A program made the position numbers and the translations under genes. This document shows, piece by piece, positions 9,326-17,555 of a stretch of DNA of 39,078 nucleotides; within the stretch, counting starts at the first letter, position 1; every line of letters begins with the position of its first letter. The notes beneath the pieces are model-generated. The model was not told the origin of the DNA, searched no databases, and saw only the letters and a program-made list of their open reading frames with translations. The stretch covers positions 1 through 39,078 of the forward strand of contig DUSO01000186.1 of assembly GCA_012842565.1 (NCBI GenBank), written 5' to 3'. This DNA comes from Bacillota bacterium (GTDB taxonomy: Bacteria > Bacillota > SHA-98 > Ch115).

Positions 9326-10566
9326 CCCAAAAGATCCTTATGAGACATTCAGGCACGCAGGCGGAGGTAGGAGAAATCGTTGTGGCCCGGATCGACCTGG
9401 CTATGGGCCATGACGGGTCAGCCCCCCTTGCGATAGAATTCCTGAAAAAACTGGGCGCTAAAGGGGTGTTTGATCCTGCGCGAGTTGTATTCGTGATCGA
9501 CCACTATTGCCCGAGCCCCAACGAGCGAGTGTCAGCCCTGCACGCAATGATGAGAGAGTTTGCAGGCGGCGGGCAGTGTACCCTCTATGACGTTGGCGAG
9601 GGAATTTGTCACGAGGTCATTCCTGAGAAAGGCCACATACTGCCGGGCGAACTTGCCGTGGGAGGGGACTCGCATACCTGCACCTATGGTGCTCTGGGCG
9701 CCTTTGCCACCGGGATCGGGTCCAGCGATCTTGCCGCGGCGGTATACACCGGAAAGCTCTGGTTCAGGGTACCCCCTACCATCAAGGTCGTGGTGGAAGG
9801 ACATCTTGCGGACGGGGTATTTGCCAAGGACCTGGCACTTCACATAATCTCAAGGGTTACGGCCAATGGAGCTACCTACCGCGCCATCGAGTTTGAAGGG
9901 GAAGGTATCCGGTCGCTCGATATCTCCGGCAGGCTCACGCTCTGCAATATGGTGGTGGAGATGGGCGCCAAAGCCGGGATGGTGGCCCCGGACGATAAGA
10001 CTCTCGAGTGGATTTCAGGCCGGGCTTCACGGGACTTCGAGCCCGTTTATCCCGACCCGGATGCCACGTATGAGCGAATTGTAGAGATTGATGCATATAC
10101 AATTGAGCCGCTCGTGGCCATTCCGCACAGGGTAGATTCAGTAGCACCGGCTCGTACTCTTAAAGAAATCCCGATCCACCAGGCTAACCTGGGATCCTGC
10201 ACCAATGGGCGCCTGGAGGACCTGAGAGTGGCGGCAAAGGTGCTCTCAGGCCGGCATGTGCATCCGAACGTGAGGCTCATCGTAACCCCCGCTTCTCGCC
10301 CTGTTTACCGCATGGCGCTGGAGGAAGGCATCATTAAAACCCTGCTCGACTCAGGTGCGGTCATCGTGCCGCCGAGTTGCGGGTGGTGTATCGGTGCCTG
10401 TAACGGGATACCATCCCCAGGCGAGAACGTGATCTCAACGGCCAACCGGAATTTCAAAGGACGAATGGGCAATCCTCGAGCCAATATTTACCTTGCATCG
10501 CCAGCAACTGTAGCTGCATCATCGGTGGCAGGCCGTATCACAGACCCCCGCCCTTACCTGGAGTGA
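9310..10566 (+). CDS. Aconitase-family 3-isopropylmalate/2,3-dimethylmalate-type dehydratase large subunit
   Basis: MGRTIAQKILMRHSG..., GDSHTCTYGALGAFATGIGSSD, NLGSCTNGRLEDLRVAAKVL, PPSCGWCIGACNGIPSPGE, STANRNFKGRMGNPRANIYLASPATVAASSVAG; the Fe-S ligating cysteines appear intact. Confidence 0.92.
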   Translation: MGRTIAQKILMRHSGTQAEVGEIVVARIDLAMGHDGSAPLAIEFLKKLGAKGVFDPARVVFVIDHYCPSPNERVSALHAMMREFAGGGQCTLYDVGEGICHEVIPEKGHILPGELAVGGDSHTCTYGALGAFATGIGSSDLAAAVYTGKLWFRVPPTIKVVVEGHLADGVFAKDLALHIISRVTANGATYRAIEFEGEGIRSLDISGRLTLCNMVVEMGAKAGMVAPDDKTLEWISGRASRDFEPVYPDPDATYERIVEIDAYTIEPLVAIPHRVDSVAPARTLKEIPIHQANLGSCTNGRLEDLRVAAKVLSGRHVHPNVRLIVTPASRPVYRMALEEGIIKTLLDSGAVIVPPSCGWCIGACNGIPSPGENVISTANRNFKGRMGNPRANIYLASPATVAASSVAGRITDPRPYLE

Positions 10567-10572
10567 TTTTTC

Positions 10573-11067
10573 ATGATCTTTGCCGGAACCGCCCATAAGT
10601 TTGGCGATGACATCAACACCGACTACATAATCCCGGCTAGACGGAAAAGAGATACCATAGACCATGCCGAGCTCGCCAGGTACCTGATGGAGGATATCTC
10701 GCCGGGGTTCCCTGATCGAGTTCGTCCGGGCGACTTCATCGTTGCCGGCCACAACTTTGGCTGTGGATCATCGAGGGAAGCAGCACCCCTGGTGATAAAG
10801 GCAGCCGGGATCGCGGGAGTCATAGCAAAGTCCTTTGCCAGGATATTCTACCGTAATGCCATAAACGTCGGCCTCATTGCCCTTGAGTGTGACACGGACC
10901 TCATACAAGATGGCGACCTGATCAGCGTCGATCTTTCATCTGGGACCATTTCCAGAGGGGATCTTCAGATAAAGGCACAGCCGTTACCAAAGGTGATGCT
11001 CGACATCCTAAAGGCAGGAGGGCTCCTAGACTATCTAAGAGAGCGCCGGGACTTCATCACCACATGA
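10573..11067 (+). CDS. Aconitase-family 3-isopropylmalate/2,3-dimethylmalate-type dehydratase small subunit
   Basis: GTAHKFGDDINTDYIIPARRK..., FIVAGHNFGCGSSREAAPLVIKAAGIAGVIAKSFARIFYRNAINVGL. Confidence 0.93.
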   Translation: MIFAGTAHKFGDDINTDYIIPARRKRDTIDHAELARYLMEDISPGFPDRVRPGDFIVAGHNFGCGSSREAAPLVIKAAGIAGVIAKSFARIFYRNAINVGLIALECDTDLIQDGDLISVDLSSGTISRGDLQIKAQPLPKVMLDILKAGGLLDYLRERRDFITT

Positions 11068-11078
11068 CATGCCCGGCC

Positions 11079-11882
11079 TTACCTCCCCCTGCTCCACGGC
11101 ACGAGTGCCCTCTCGATCCTCTGTAGGACGAGAGTAGACCCGAGGCCCAGGACACAGAGAACAAGTATGCCAGCCATAAGCTTGGTGGTGAGCATCAGGT
11201 CGCCGGCATAGAGGATGAGGTAGCCGATGCCAGCCGTCGCCGCGACCATCTCGGCGGACACCACGAGGAGCAGCGACATCCCGGCGGCGAGCCTTATGCC
11301 CGCCAGGATAACCGGCAGGGCGCTCATGAGAACCACCTTCTGGATGACCTGCAGGCGGTTGGCGCCAAGGCTGCGAGCTGCGGATATCAAGAGGGGGTCT
11401 GCGCCCTTTACGCCCGCGATGGTATTAATGCACACGGGGTAGAAAGCGCCCACCGCGATGATAGCTACCTTGGATGATTCTCCGATTCCGAGCCAGAGAA
11501 TTATGAGCGGCAGGAGGGCGATCTTTGGGATCGGGTAGGTCAGCGAAAGAAGCGGGTCGATGAGCGCCTCCATCACGGGCGAAAGGCCCACGGCCAGCCC
11601 TACTAGGATGCCCATCCCGCACCCCAGGAGAAACCCCCAGATTATCCGCTTTAGGCTGAGCCATATGCTCATCAGAAGCTCCCCTGAGAGCAGCATCCTC
11701 GTAAACTCGACCAGGATAGCAGAGGGCGCAGGGAGGTAGAGGCTTTCCACCAATCCAAACCTGCACATGGCCTCCCAAAGAAGGATGACAATGACAATGG
11801 ATAGGATGCTCAAATAACCGCGAGTCCCTTCGCGCCCCCCCTTTACTGTGCTCTTGTCGTATACGACAATATCCGAAGCCAC
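11079..11882 (-). CDS. ABC transporter permease (SsuC/TauC/nitrate-type)
   Basis: PIPKIALLPLIILWLGIGESSKVAIIAVGAFYPVCINTIAGVKGADPLLISAARSLGANRLQVIQKVVLMSALPVILAGIRLAAGMSLLLVVSAEMVAATAGIGYLI. Confidence 0.93.
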   Translation of the reverse strand: MASDIVVYDKSTVKGGREGTRGYLSILSIVIVILLWEAMCRFGLVESLYLPAPSAILVEFTRMLLSGELLMSIWLSLKRIIWGFLLGCGMGILVGLAVGLSPVMEALIDPLLSLTYPIPKIALLPLIILWLGIGESSKVAIIAVGAFYPVCINTIAGVKGADPLLISAARSLGANRLQVIQKVVLMSALPVILAGIRLAAGMSLLLVVSAEMVAATAGIGYLILYAGDLMLTTKLMAGILVLCVLGLGSTLVLQRIERALVPWSRGR

Positions 11883-11883
11883 C

Positions 11884-12684
11884 TCATATCTCCTCTTTCA
11901 TGGCCACCCTGGCTTCATCGCGCAGGAGCCCCCATACTTCGTCGCAAAACTTGAGAAATGAGTCCTCTGAAAGGAGGCCTTCTTCCCTGGGTCGGCCGAA
12001 ATCCACGTCGATGATCTCTCTCAGCCTTCCCGGCCTCCGGGAGAGCACCACTATGCGATCTGCTAAGAATGCCGCCTCCTGGATATTGTGGGTAACATAT
12101 ATCACCGTCTTCTCAGTCTTTTCCCAGATCCTCAAGAATTCCACCTGCATTATGGACCTGGTCTGGGCATCCAGGGCCGAAAGGGGCTCATCCATCAACA
12201 GGACATGCGGGTTCACGGAAAGGGCCCGGGCTATCCCGACCCTCTGCTTCATTCCCCCCGAGAGTTCTGCAGGATACTTCTCCTCAAATCCCAGGAGGTC
12301 CATCAGCCTTATATATTCCATGGCGATGTCGCGTCTTTCTCCAGGAGGCACCCCCCTGACCTCCAGCCCAAACTCGACGTTTTTGAGCACCGTCCGCCAG
12401 GGGAAAAGCGCAAACTCCTGAAACACTACGCTGGTGAGGGGCCTAACGGCATCGATGCCCCCCTCGAATATGACCCGGCCCGAGGAAGGAGGCACGAGGC
12501 CGGCGATAATGCCGAGAAGCGTCGACTTCCCACAACCGCTCGGGCCGATTATCGCCACAAACTCCCTGTCGTCTACCGTAAATGATATGTCCCTCAGTGC
12601 TTCAACTACCGGGGCGTTACCCCTGCCATTGGCGCCGGGCCTTCTTGTAAAAGTCTTTGAAATACCATCTACAATTACCCGCAA
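11884..12684 (-). CDS. ABC transporter ATP-binding protein (SsuB/TauB/nitrate-type)
   Basis: Walker A GPSGCGKST, signature LSGGMKQRVGIARAL, Walker B HVLLMDEPLSALD; TTG start at 12684. Confidence 0.95.
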   Translation of the reverse strand: MRVIVDGISKTFTRRPGANGRGNAPVVEALRDISFTVDDREFVAIIGPSGCGKSTLLGIIAGLVPPSSGRVIFEGGIDAVRPLTSVVFQEFALFPWRTVLKNVEFGLEVRGVPPGERRDIAMEYIRLMDLLGFEEKYPAELSGGMKQRVGIARALSVNPHVLLMDEPLSALDAQTRSIMQVEFLRIWEKTEKTVIYVTHNIQEAAFLADRIVVLSRRPGRLREIIDVDFGRPREEGLLSEDSFLKFCDEVWGLLRDEARVAMKEEI

Positions 12685-12698
12685 AGTATAAGGCTCCT

Positions 12699-12758
12699 AT
12701 CTCGAAAATGGTCTGTATACATTTCCGCCCTCCGGTGGTGCCTGCCCTGGGCGGTGTG
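12699..12758 (-). repeat. Copy 2 of the ~60-bp dispersed element, between the SBP and ATPase genes
   Basis: Reverse complement aligns with 1501-1560; core cccaggg..ggcaccaccggagg.cggaaatg...ccatttt is shared. Confidence 0.7.
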
Positions 12759-12787
12759 GACGACTTACCGGGAAGGTACAAGCCCCC

Positions 12788-13819
12788 CTATTTCAATTGC
12801 TTTGCCGCCTCTTCCACAAAGCTCATATCGGTGAACTTCTCAAGGGGCACGACGGTCTTGCACAGGCCGTTCTTCACGTACCACTCCTGCTGCGCAATAA
12901 GGTCCGGAAGGTACAGCCTGCCGTCCCTGTCAATATATGATAGGGACCGCTCTATGCTCTTGCGATCCTGCCCGATGTACTTTGCTATTATATCGATTAC
13001 CTCGTCATAGTGGGCACCGCGCGGCTTCGCAAGGCAGGCGTCATAGTAATAATGAAGCGCCTTTATGTATGCCTTCATGAATCTGACGCCAAGCTCACGG
13101 TTGTTGCGCATCTTTTCGGAATAGAACACCCCAACCACCTGATTCGTGAGCTTGTCGCCCACCCAAAAGAGGACCTTGCCCCAGCCTTCTTCCTCAGCCA
13201 CCGCTCCCCACGGCGGCGAGAGGATGACCGCCGGCACCGTGCCCTTTCGCACGGCGTCAATCATTATCGGCATGGTCCGGAGTGGCGTGAGCTCTACATC
13301 CTTGAGGCTCATGCCTTCCTGCTCCAAAAGCTTGCCTATCTGGTAGTGAAAGGTCGAACCCAGGGTGCTCAGGCCTATTTTCTTGCCCTTGAGGTCCTTG
13401 AGCGACCTTATCGTGCCGCTATCGTAGAGGGCCTTGTTAACCACGAGCGCATTGAGCGGATAGCCCGGGCGCTCCATCCCCCGGTCGGCGACCAGGTACA
13501 TCTTGGCTCCACTTGCAACGGAATTATAGAAGGTGGCGGTAATCCCCGTCGCGCCTACGTCCAGGTCACCGCTCGCAACGGCCACCGAAACAGGCGCCGC
13601 CGCAGTGAACCATTCGACTTTGACATCAAGCCCTTCCTCATCGAAATACCCCTTCTCAAGGGCGATGAATATAGGGGCGCTCCCGACCAGCTTGAGAGTG
13701 CCCAGCTTGACTACGGGTTTCGCTGCAAACAGGATGCCGCCTCCGAAAATCAAGAATGAGGCTAAAAGCACGTATAGCCATGGGTTTAGAAAACGTAAGC
13801 TTCTCCGGTATGAACGCAT
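12788..13819 (-). CDS. ABC transporter substrate-binding protein (NMT1/SsuA-like)
   Basis: VVKLGTLKLVGSAPIFIALEKGYFDEEGLDVKVEWFTAAAPVSVAVASGDLDVGATGITATFYNSVASGAKMYLVAD. Confidence 0.92.
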   Translation of the reverse strand: MRSYRRSLRFLNPWLYVLLASFLIFGGGILFAAKPVVKLGTLKLVGSAPIFIALEKGYFDEEGLDVKVEWFTAAAPVSVAVASGDLDVGATGITATFYNSVASGAKMYLVADRGMERPGYPLNALVVNKALYDSGTIRSLKDLKGKKIGLSTLGSTFHYQIGKLLEQEGMSLKDVELTPLRTMPIMIDAVRKGTVPAVILSPPWGAVAEEEGWGKVLFWVGDKLTNQVVGVFYSEKMRNNRELGVRFMKAYIKALHYYYDACLAKPRGAHYDEVIDIIAKYIGQDRKSIERSLSYIDRDGRLYLPDLIAQQEWYVKNGLCKTVVPLEKFTDMSFVEEAAKQLK

Positions 13820-13959
13820 GAGACCATCTCCTTTCCTATACTACCAAGCTACTTCGATAAAGCGCTCCTGCGGGAGGAGGCTCTGCCGGGTGACCCCGCC
13901 ATAGGCTATATGTCTTTTGGCTATTCGACACCGTTTAACGATTTCCTGCTGGGAAACTA

Positions 13960-14092
13960 ATGCTGCTTACACAGCCTGGCACCTTGATCATCCGCATGTC
14001 GATAGAGGATCTCGCGCAAGCCGAGATCCAGGCACGTAGACAAGCGCAAGCTGTGGTTCGTTTCCTCAAGGCCTATGTCCAAGGTTTTGAAT
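13960..14092 (+). pseudogene. Fragment resembling an FAD-dependent oxidoreductase (PF12831-like)
   Basis: GTLIIRMSIEDLAQAEIQARRQAQAVVRFLKAYVQGFESA resembles the 'EDL..AE..GRRQA...VRFL...VPGFE.A' segment of that family; no full-length frame on either side. Confidence 0.4.
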
Positions 14093-14170
14093 CCGCTCTG
14101 GGGTGGTGCCATCATCTGAAAAGCCCACAAGGTTATAGGTCACATCAATGTACCCTTCAGTTGAGGTATC

Positions 14171-15742
14171 TCAGGAGGGTATCTCCAGCGCATCCCCCAC
14201 CTCGATTCTATCGGCGTCGCGTATGCCGTTCAGCTGCACTATGGCCTCTACTGTGACCCCGTACTGCCGGGCGATGAGCCACAGTGTATCGCCCGGGCGC
14301 ACTATATGGATGCGGCGCATCACGGGAGGCGCAACCACCGCTTCCGGCGCCTCCGGCACGGTGACCTCCACAGGCGCCCTGACTACGGCGGGGACCCGCC
14401 TTACCTCTGTCACGAGCACCCATGTCTTGAAGACGATCCTCACATCCACGGTCCTCGGGTCGATGGCCTCTGCAGTCACCTTCACGACGTCCACATCGGC
14501 TATCGCCGACATGCCGAACCGGATTCCGGGGATCAATACCGATGTGAAGAACCTCACCACGCTCTCGGCCGCATATACCGGCTGGCCCGGGAGTGCGGCT
14601 ACATAGAGAACAGTCACCTTCAGGTCGCCCTCAATGATCACCAGGTCATCCTTCACCAGTACCTTAGTTATCCTCGGCCGTGCAGTAGCTTCGATCACGC
14701 GAGATATACTGGGATTCCCTGCCGGTATTGTGACCGTCGTTTTGAATACAGAGCTTTCCTGTCGCTCAGCGACGATCTCCTGCGCCAGGAACTCCCTCGG
14801 GACAAGGATCTTTTCAGGTACCGGCTCAAGCCTGGCGATAAACTCTATTTCGCGCCGGATCACTACGGTGGCGCTCAAGGCCACAATGGCTCGTATCCTG
14901 AGCCTCCTGGGCTCGATTATGTCAACTGAAACATGTTCTACACGCGAGGTGACGACGGCAATCATCCCCGGGTCCACCCCATCAATCACAATGAATCCGG
15001 TAAAGGGTATGTCGCCCTCAACGGCATGGACCGGCTGGTCGGGCAGTGCGCCGACATAGAGTACCGTGGCGCTGACAACGCCCCTCACGATTACCTTATT
15101 AACGATAGCCTCCGCGCTGGTCACCCGGCTTGCAGCGTCTACATGGACTATGGTCCTGGCAGGGGGCTTTTCAGGCGGGATGATGATGTCTCCTTCGACA
15201 ATTGCCTGACCTTGCCCCCTAAGAAGAGCCTCCTCGAGGGCTATCTTCCTCTTGGTTACTGTCGGGACCGGGACGATCTCCCTCGGCACCTCCAGGGCAA
15301 CCTCGACGATCTCCTCACGGATTACGATGACGTGAAACTCGAGGAGCACGCTCGCTTCTACCGTCCTGGGCCCCACAACCCTGTAACTCCCGAATTGAGC
15401 TGTAACGGTAACCTCGGCTACCATTCCCGGCAGGGCGCCGGAGATGTTGACGAATTCTGTAAACGGTACGGACGCCTCAAAAAAGTGAACCGGCTGCGTG
15501 GGCAGGGCTGCCACATAGAGAATATTGAAAGATACCGTGCCTTCGATGATCACCGTGCCGGGTATCATGGTGACCTTGGTGATCACAGGAGACTCCTCTG
15601 CACTCAAGACCGAGGCTATGTCCGGCTTATTCTGCGGCACCGTGAGAGTCGCGGTTACGACAGCGCTGGACCTCACATCCGCCACGACATATTGAACCTT
15701 CACGCGCCTTCGCCGGAAATCAGATACCACAATGTCAGACAC
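14171..15742 (-). CDS. Multi-domain SPOCS (DUF3794) protein with C-terminal LysM (SipL/SpoVID-like architecture)
   Basis: Three repeats of the pattern '...VIIEG.V...LYVAALP.QPVH..E....F..F..I.G..PGM...V...VE..S......' plus C-terminal RIHIVRPGDTLWLIARQYGVTVEAIVQLNGIRDADRIEVGDALEIPS (LysM). Confidence 0.9.
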   Translation of the reverse strand: MSDIVVSDFRRRRVKVQYVVADVRSSAVVTATLTVPQNKPDIASVLSAEESPVITKVTMIPGTVIIEGTVSFNILYVAALPTQPVHFFEASVPFTEFVNISGALPGMVAEVTVTAQFGSYRVVGPRTVEASVLLEFHVIVIREEIVEVALEVPREIVPVPTVTKRKIALEEALLRGQGQAIVEGDIIIPPEKPPARTIVHVDAASRVTSAEAIVNKVIVRGVVSATVLYVGALPDQPVHAVEGDIPFTGFIVIDGVDPGMIAVVTSRVEHVSVDIIEPRRLRIRAIVALSATVVIRREIEFIARLEPVPEKILVPREFLAQEIVAERQESSVFKTTVTIPAGNPSISRVIEATARPRITKVLVKDDLVIIEGDLKVTVLYVAALPGQPVYAAESVVRFFTSVLIPGIRFGMSAIADVDVVKVTAEAIDPRTVDVRIVFKTWVLVTEVRRVPAVVRAPVEVTVPEAPEAVVAPPVMRRIHIVRPGDTLWLIARQYGVTVEAIVQLNGIRDADRIEVGDALEIPS

Positions 15743-15801
15743 TTTACTGCCCCCCTCACCCTCAAGCTTCCTCTACGCCATGGAGCGCTATATCCTGTAA
15801 A

Positions 15802-15832
15802 GAAGGGTGTCGACGGCGATACGACACCCTTC
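15802..15832 (-). other. Strong intergenic stem-loop between two SPOCS genes
   Basis: gaagggtgtcg(15802-15812)/cgacacccttc(15822-15832), perfect 11-bp stem, 9-nt loop. Confidence 0.7.
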
Positions 15833-15918
15833 ACCTGCCATTCCTGCCATCCTGCCGGCCGCTCACGGCGGCACCCGGTCCCTCGCGGCGCCTGCTCCCT
15901 CCATCTGCCAGTCCGGTC

Positions 15919-17328
15919 TTACCAGTCCAGCCATCCCTCCGGCGTGCTGACATCGGTGACGACGTGTTTTTGGACTATCTTTGTAACCTTGACAAAGAGG
16001 TCCAGGATCATATCTATAAGAACCTCGTTGGTCCCGCCATATGGCAGCTCTCCTACTGGCACCATCTGAACGTTTACAAAGGAGACGGTGGGGTGCACCT
16101 GGACATCCATGCCGGGTGCCGCACCGGGTATATCAACATACTCGGTAAACTCTATCCGCTCCTCCATGTGGTGTACGGGCTGTGCTGGTTCCGCCGCCAC
16201 ATAGACGATCTGGACGACTATGGTACCCTGCACGATGACCTTATTAGGCAGGGCTTCGACATTTCGAATCTCGACCCTGGTGTCAAAGACGCCGAGTACC
16301 TTCTGCACATTGGGCTTGCCCGCCGGGACCATCATCTGCCGCCGAATGTTGACCTGCCTTAATGCCTCCCCCACGACCTCACTCATCCGCACGAGCCGGG
16401 TTTCCAGCTTGATGGGCACCTTATCGGACCGGACATCGATTACCACCCTCAGCTGCTCGACCTGGGTGACCTTGACAAAGAGCCTCAGGATTATCTCCTG
16501 CAGCAGGGTGGTTGGGCTGGTCATTGTCGCCTGGGCGAATTCGACCGTGGGGAATACCTCCACTGTCATGCCGGGAAGTGCGCCGGGCACATCGATAAAG
16601 CTTAGGAACCGCACAGTCTGGTGCATGTGGTGTACAGGCTGGTCCGGCAAGGCGGCTACGTAGATTATCTGTGTCGTTATGGTACCCTCGACTATTACTT
16701 TGTCAGGAATGACCCTGGTTTCTGTAAATCTGACCTCCCAGCCGACGATGCTGAGGATCTTCTGCATTTCGGGCTTTCCTGCGGGCACCGTTAGCGTCTC
16801 GCGCAGGTTGACCTGGGCGAAATTCTCGCCCATCACGTGTTCGACCTTGGCCAGCTCCTTTACGACCTTGGCCGGGATACTCTTGAACGACACATCCGTT
16901 ACCACATCCAGCTGAACTAGCTGGGCAACCTTGGCGAAGATCTCGAGGATGATCTCGATCTCTATGGTCCTCGGGCCCCTCATAACGGCATTGACAAAAT
17001 CCACCCGCGTCCTGACCAGCACTGTCATGCCCGGCTCCGTGCCCGGCACATCCACAAACTGCATAAAGTTGATTGTCTGGCTGGTATGGTGCACCGGCTG
17101 GTCGGGCAGAGCGGCTACGTAGATTATCTGGGCCGTGGCTGTCCCCTGTACGATGACTTTATTGGGAATTGGGGTCCCGGTGGCCGACACGGTCACATTT
17201 ACGACGCTCAATATCTTCTGAATGTCCGGTTTTTCTGCGGGTATGTCCGCAACTGACCGCAGAACGGCCCTGGTCCTGTTTTCGCCGACGACCTCGTAGA
17301 GTTTGAGCCGTTCCTTCTTCAACACCAT
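15919..17328 (-). CDS. Triple-SPOCS (DUF3794) protein without LysM
   Basis: Three repeats: NKVIVQGTATAQIIYVAALPDQPVHHTSQTINFMQFVDVPGTEPGM, DKVIVEGTITTQIIYVAALPDQPVHHMHQTVRFLSFIDVPGALPGM, NKVIVQGTIVVQIVYVAAEPAQPVHHMEERIEFTEYVDIPGAAPGM; ends ...VSTPEGWLDW*. Confidence 0.9.
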   Translation of the reverse strand: MVLKKERLKLYEVVGENRTRAVLRSVADIPAEKPDIQKILSVVNVTVSATGTPIPNKVIVQGTATAQIIYVAALPDQPVHHTSQTINFMQFVDVPGTEPGMTVLVRTRVDFVNAVMRGPRTIEIEIILEIFAKVAQLVQLDVVTDVSFKSIPAKVVKELAKVEHVMGENFAQVNLRETLTVPAGKPEMQKILSIVGWEVRFTETRVIPDKVIVEGTITTQIIYVAALPDQPVHHMHQTVRFLSFIDVPGALPGMTVEVFPTVEFAQATMTSPTTLLQEIILRLFVKVTQVEQLRVVIDVRSDKVPIKLETRLVRMSEVVGEALRQVNIRRQMMVPAGKPNVQKVLGVFDTRVEIRNVEALPNKVIVQGTIVVQIVYVAAEPAQPVHHMEERIEFTEYVDIPGAAPGMDVQVHPTVSFVNVQMVPVGELPYGGTNEVLIDMILDLFVKVTKIVQKHVVTDVSTPEGWLDW

Positions 17329-17400
17329 TCTCTTGTCTCCCCCCTCGTATGCAAAGAACTGGGTCTTAAAAATGACTGGTCTTGCAGACGTACTTCATTA

Positions 17401-17428
17401 CAATATATGCGGGACACGGGTCGCTGTG
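17401..17428 (-). promoter_or_regulatory. Candidate sigma-K-type promoter upstream of the LysM-less triple-SPOCS gene
   Basis: Minus strand CAC - 16 nt - CATATATTG (sigma-K consensus mAC-N16-CATAnnnTA; final A mismatched). Confidence 0.4.
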
Positions 17429-17433
17429 ACTCG

Positions 17434-17462
17434 AAATGGGAGGCCCGCGAGACCTCCCATTT
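17434..17462 (-). other. Strong intergenic stem-loop between SPOCS genes
   Basis: aaatgggagg(17434-17443)/cctcccattt(17453-17462), perfect 10-bp stem, 9-nt loop. Confidence 0.7.
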
Positions 17463-17555
17463 CACAACGTGCTGGCGGGAATGCTGCCCATCCGTCCGTG
17501 AGTGGCGGGCGGATGTACCATCCTTCTGCCTGTCATCCTTTTGCCGGCGGGTGCA

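Noticed and set aside
13010-13759. 249-aa plus-strand ORF
   Set aside because: Antisense to a well-supported ABC substrate-binding protein; no recognisable domain.
13820-13960. Riboswitch candidate upstream of the ABC SBP gene
   Set aside because: Looked for TPP, guanidine and SAM signature strings in the GC-rich leader; none were recognisable, only small local hairpins.
14306-16069. Long plus-strand ORFs (207 and 378 aa, plus many smaller ones) over the SPOCS genes
   Set aside because: They are antisense to clearly recognisable SPOCS proteins, of biased composition, and mirror the repeat structure; treated as shadow ORFs.
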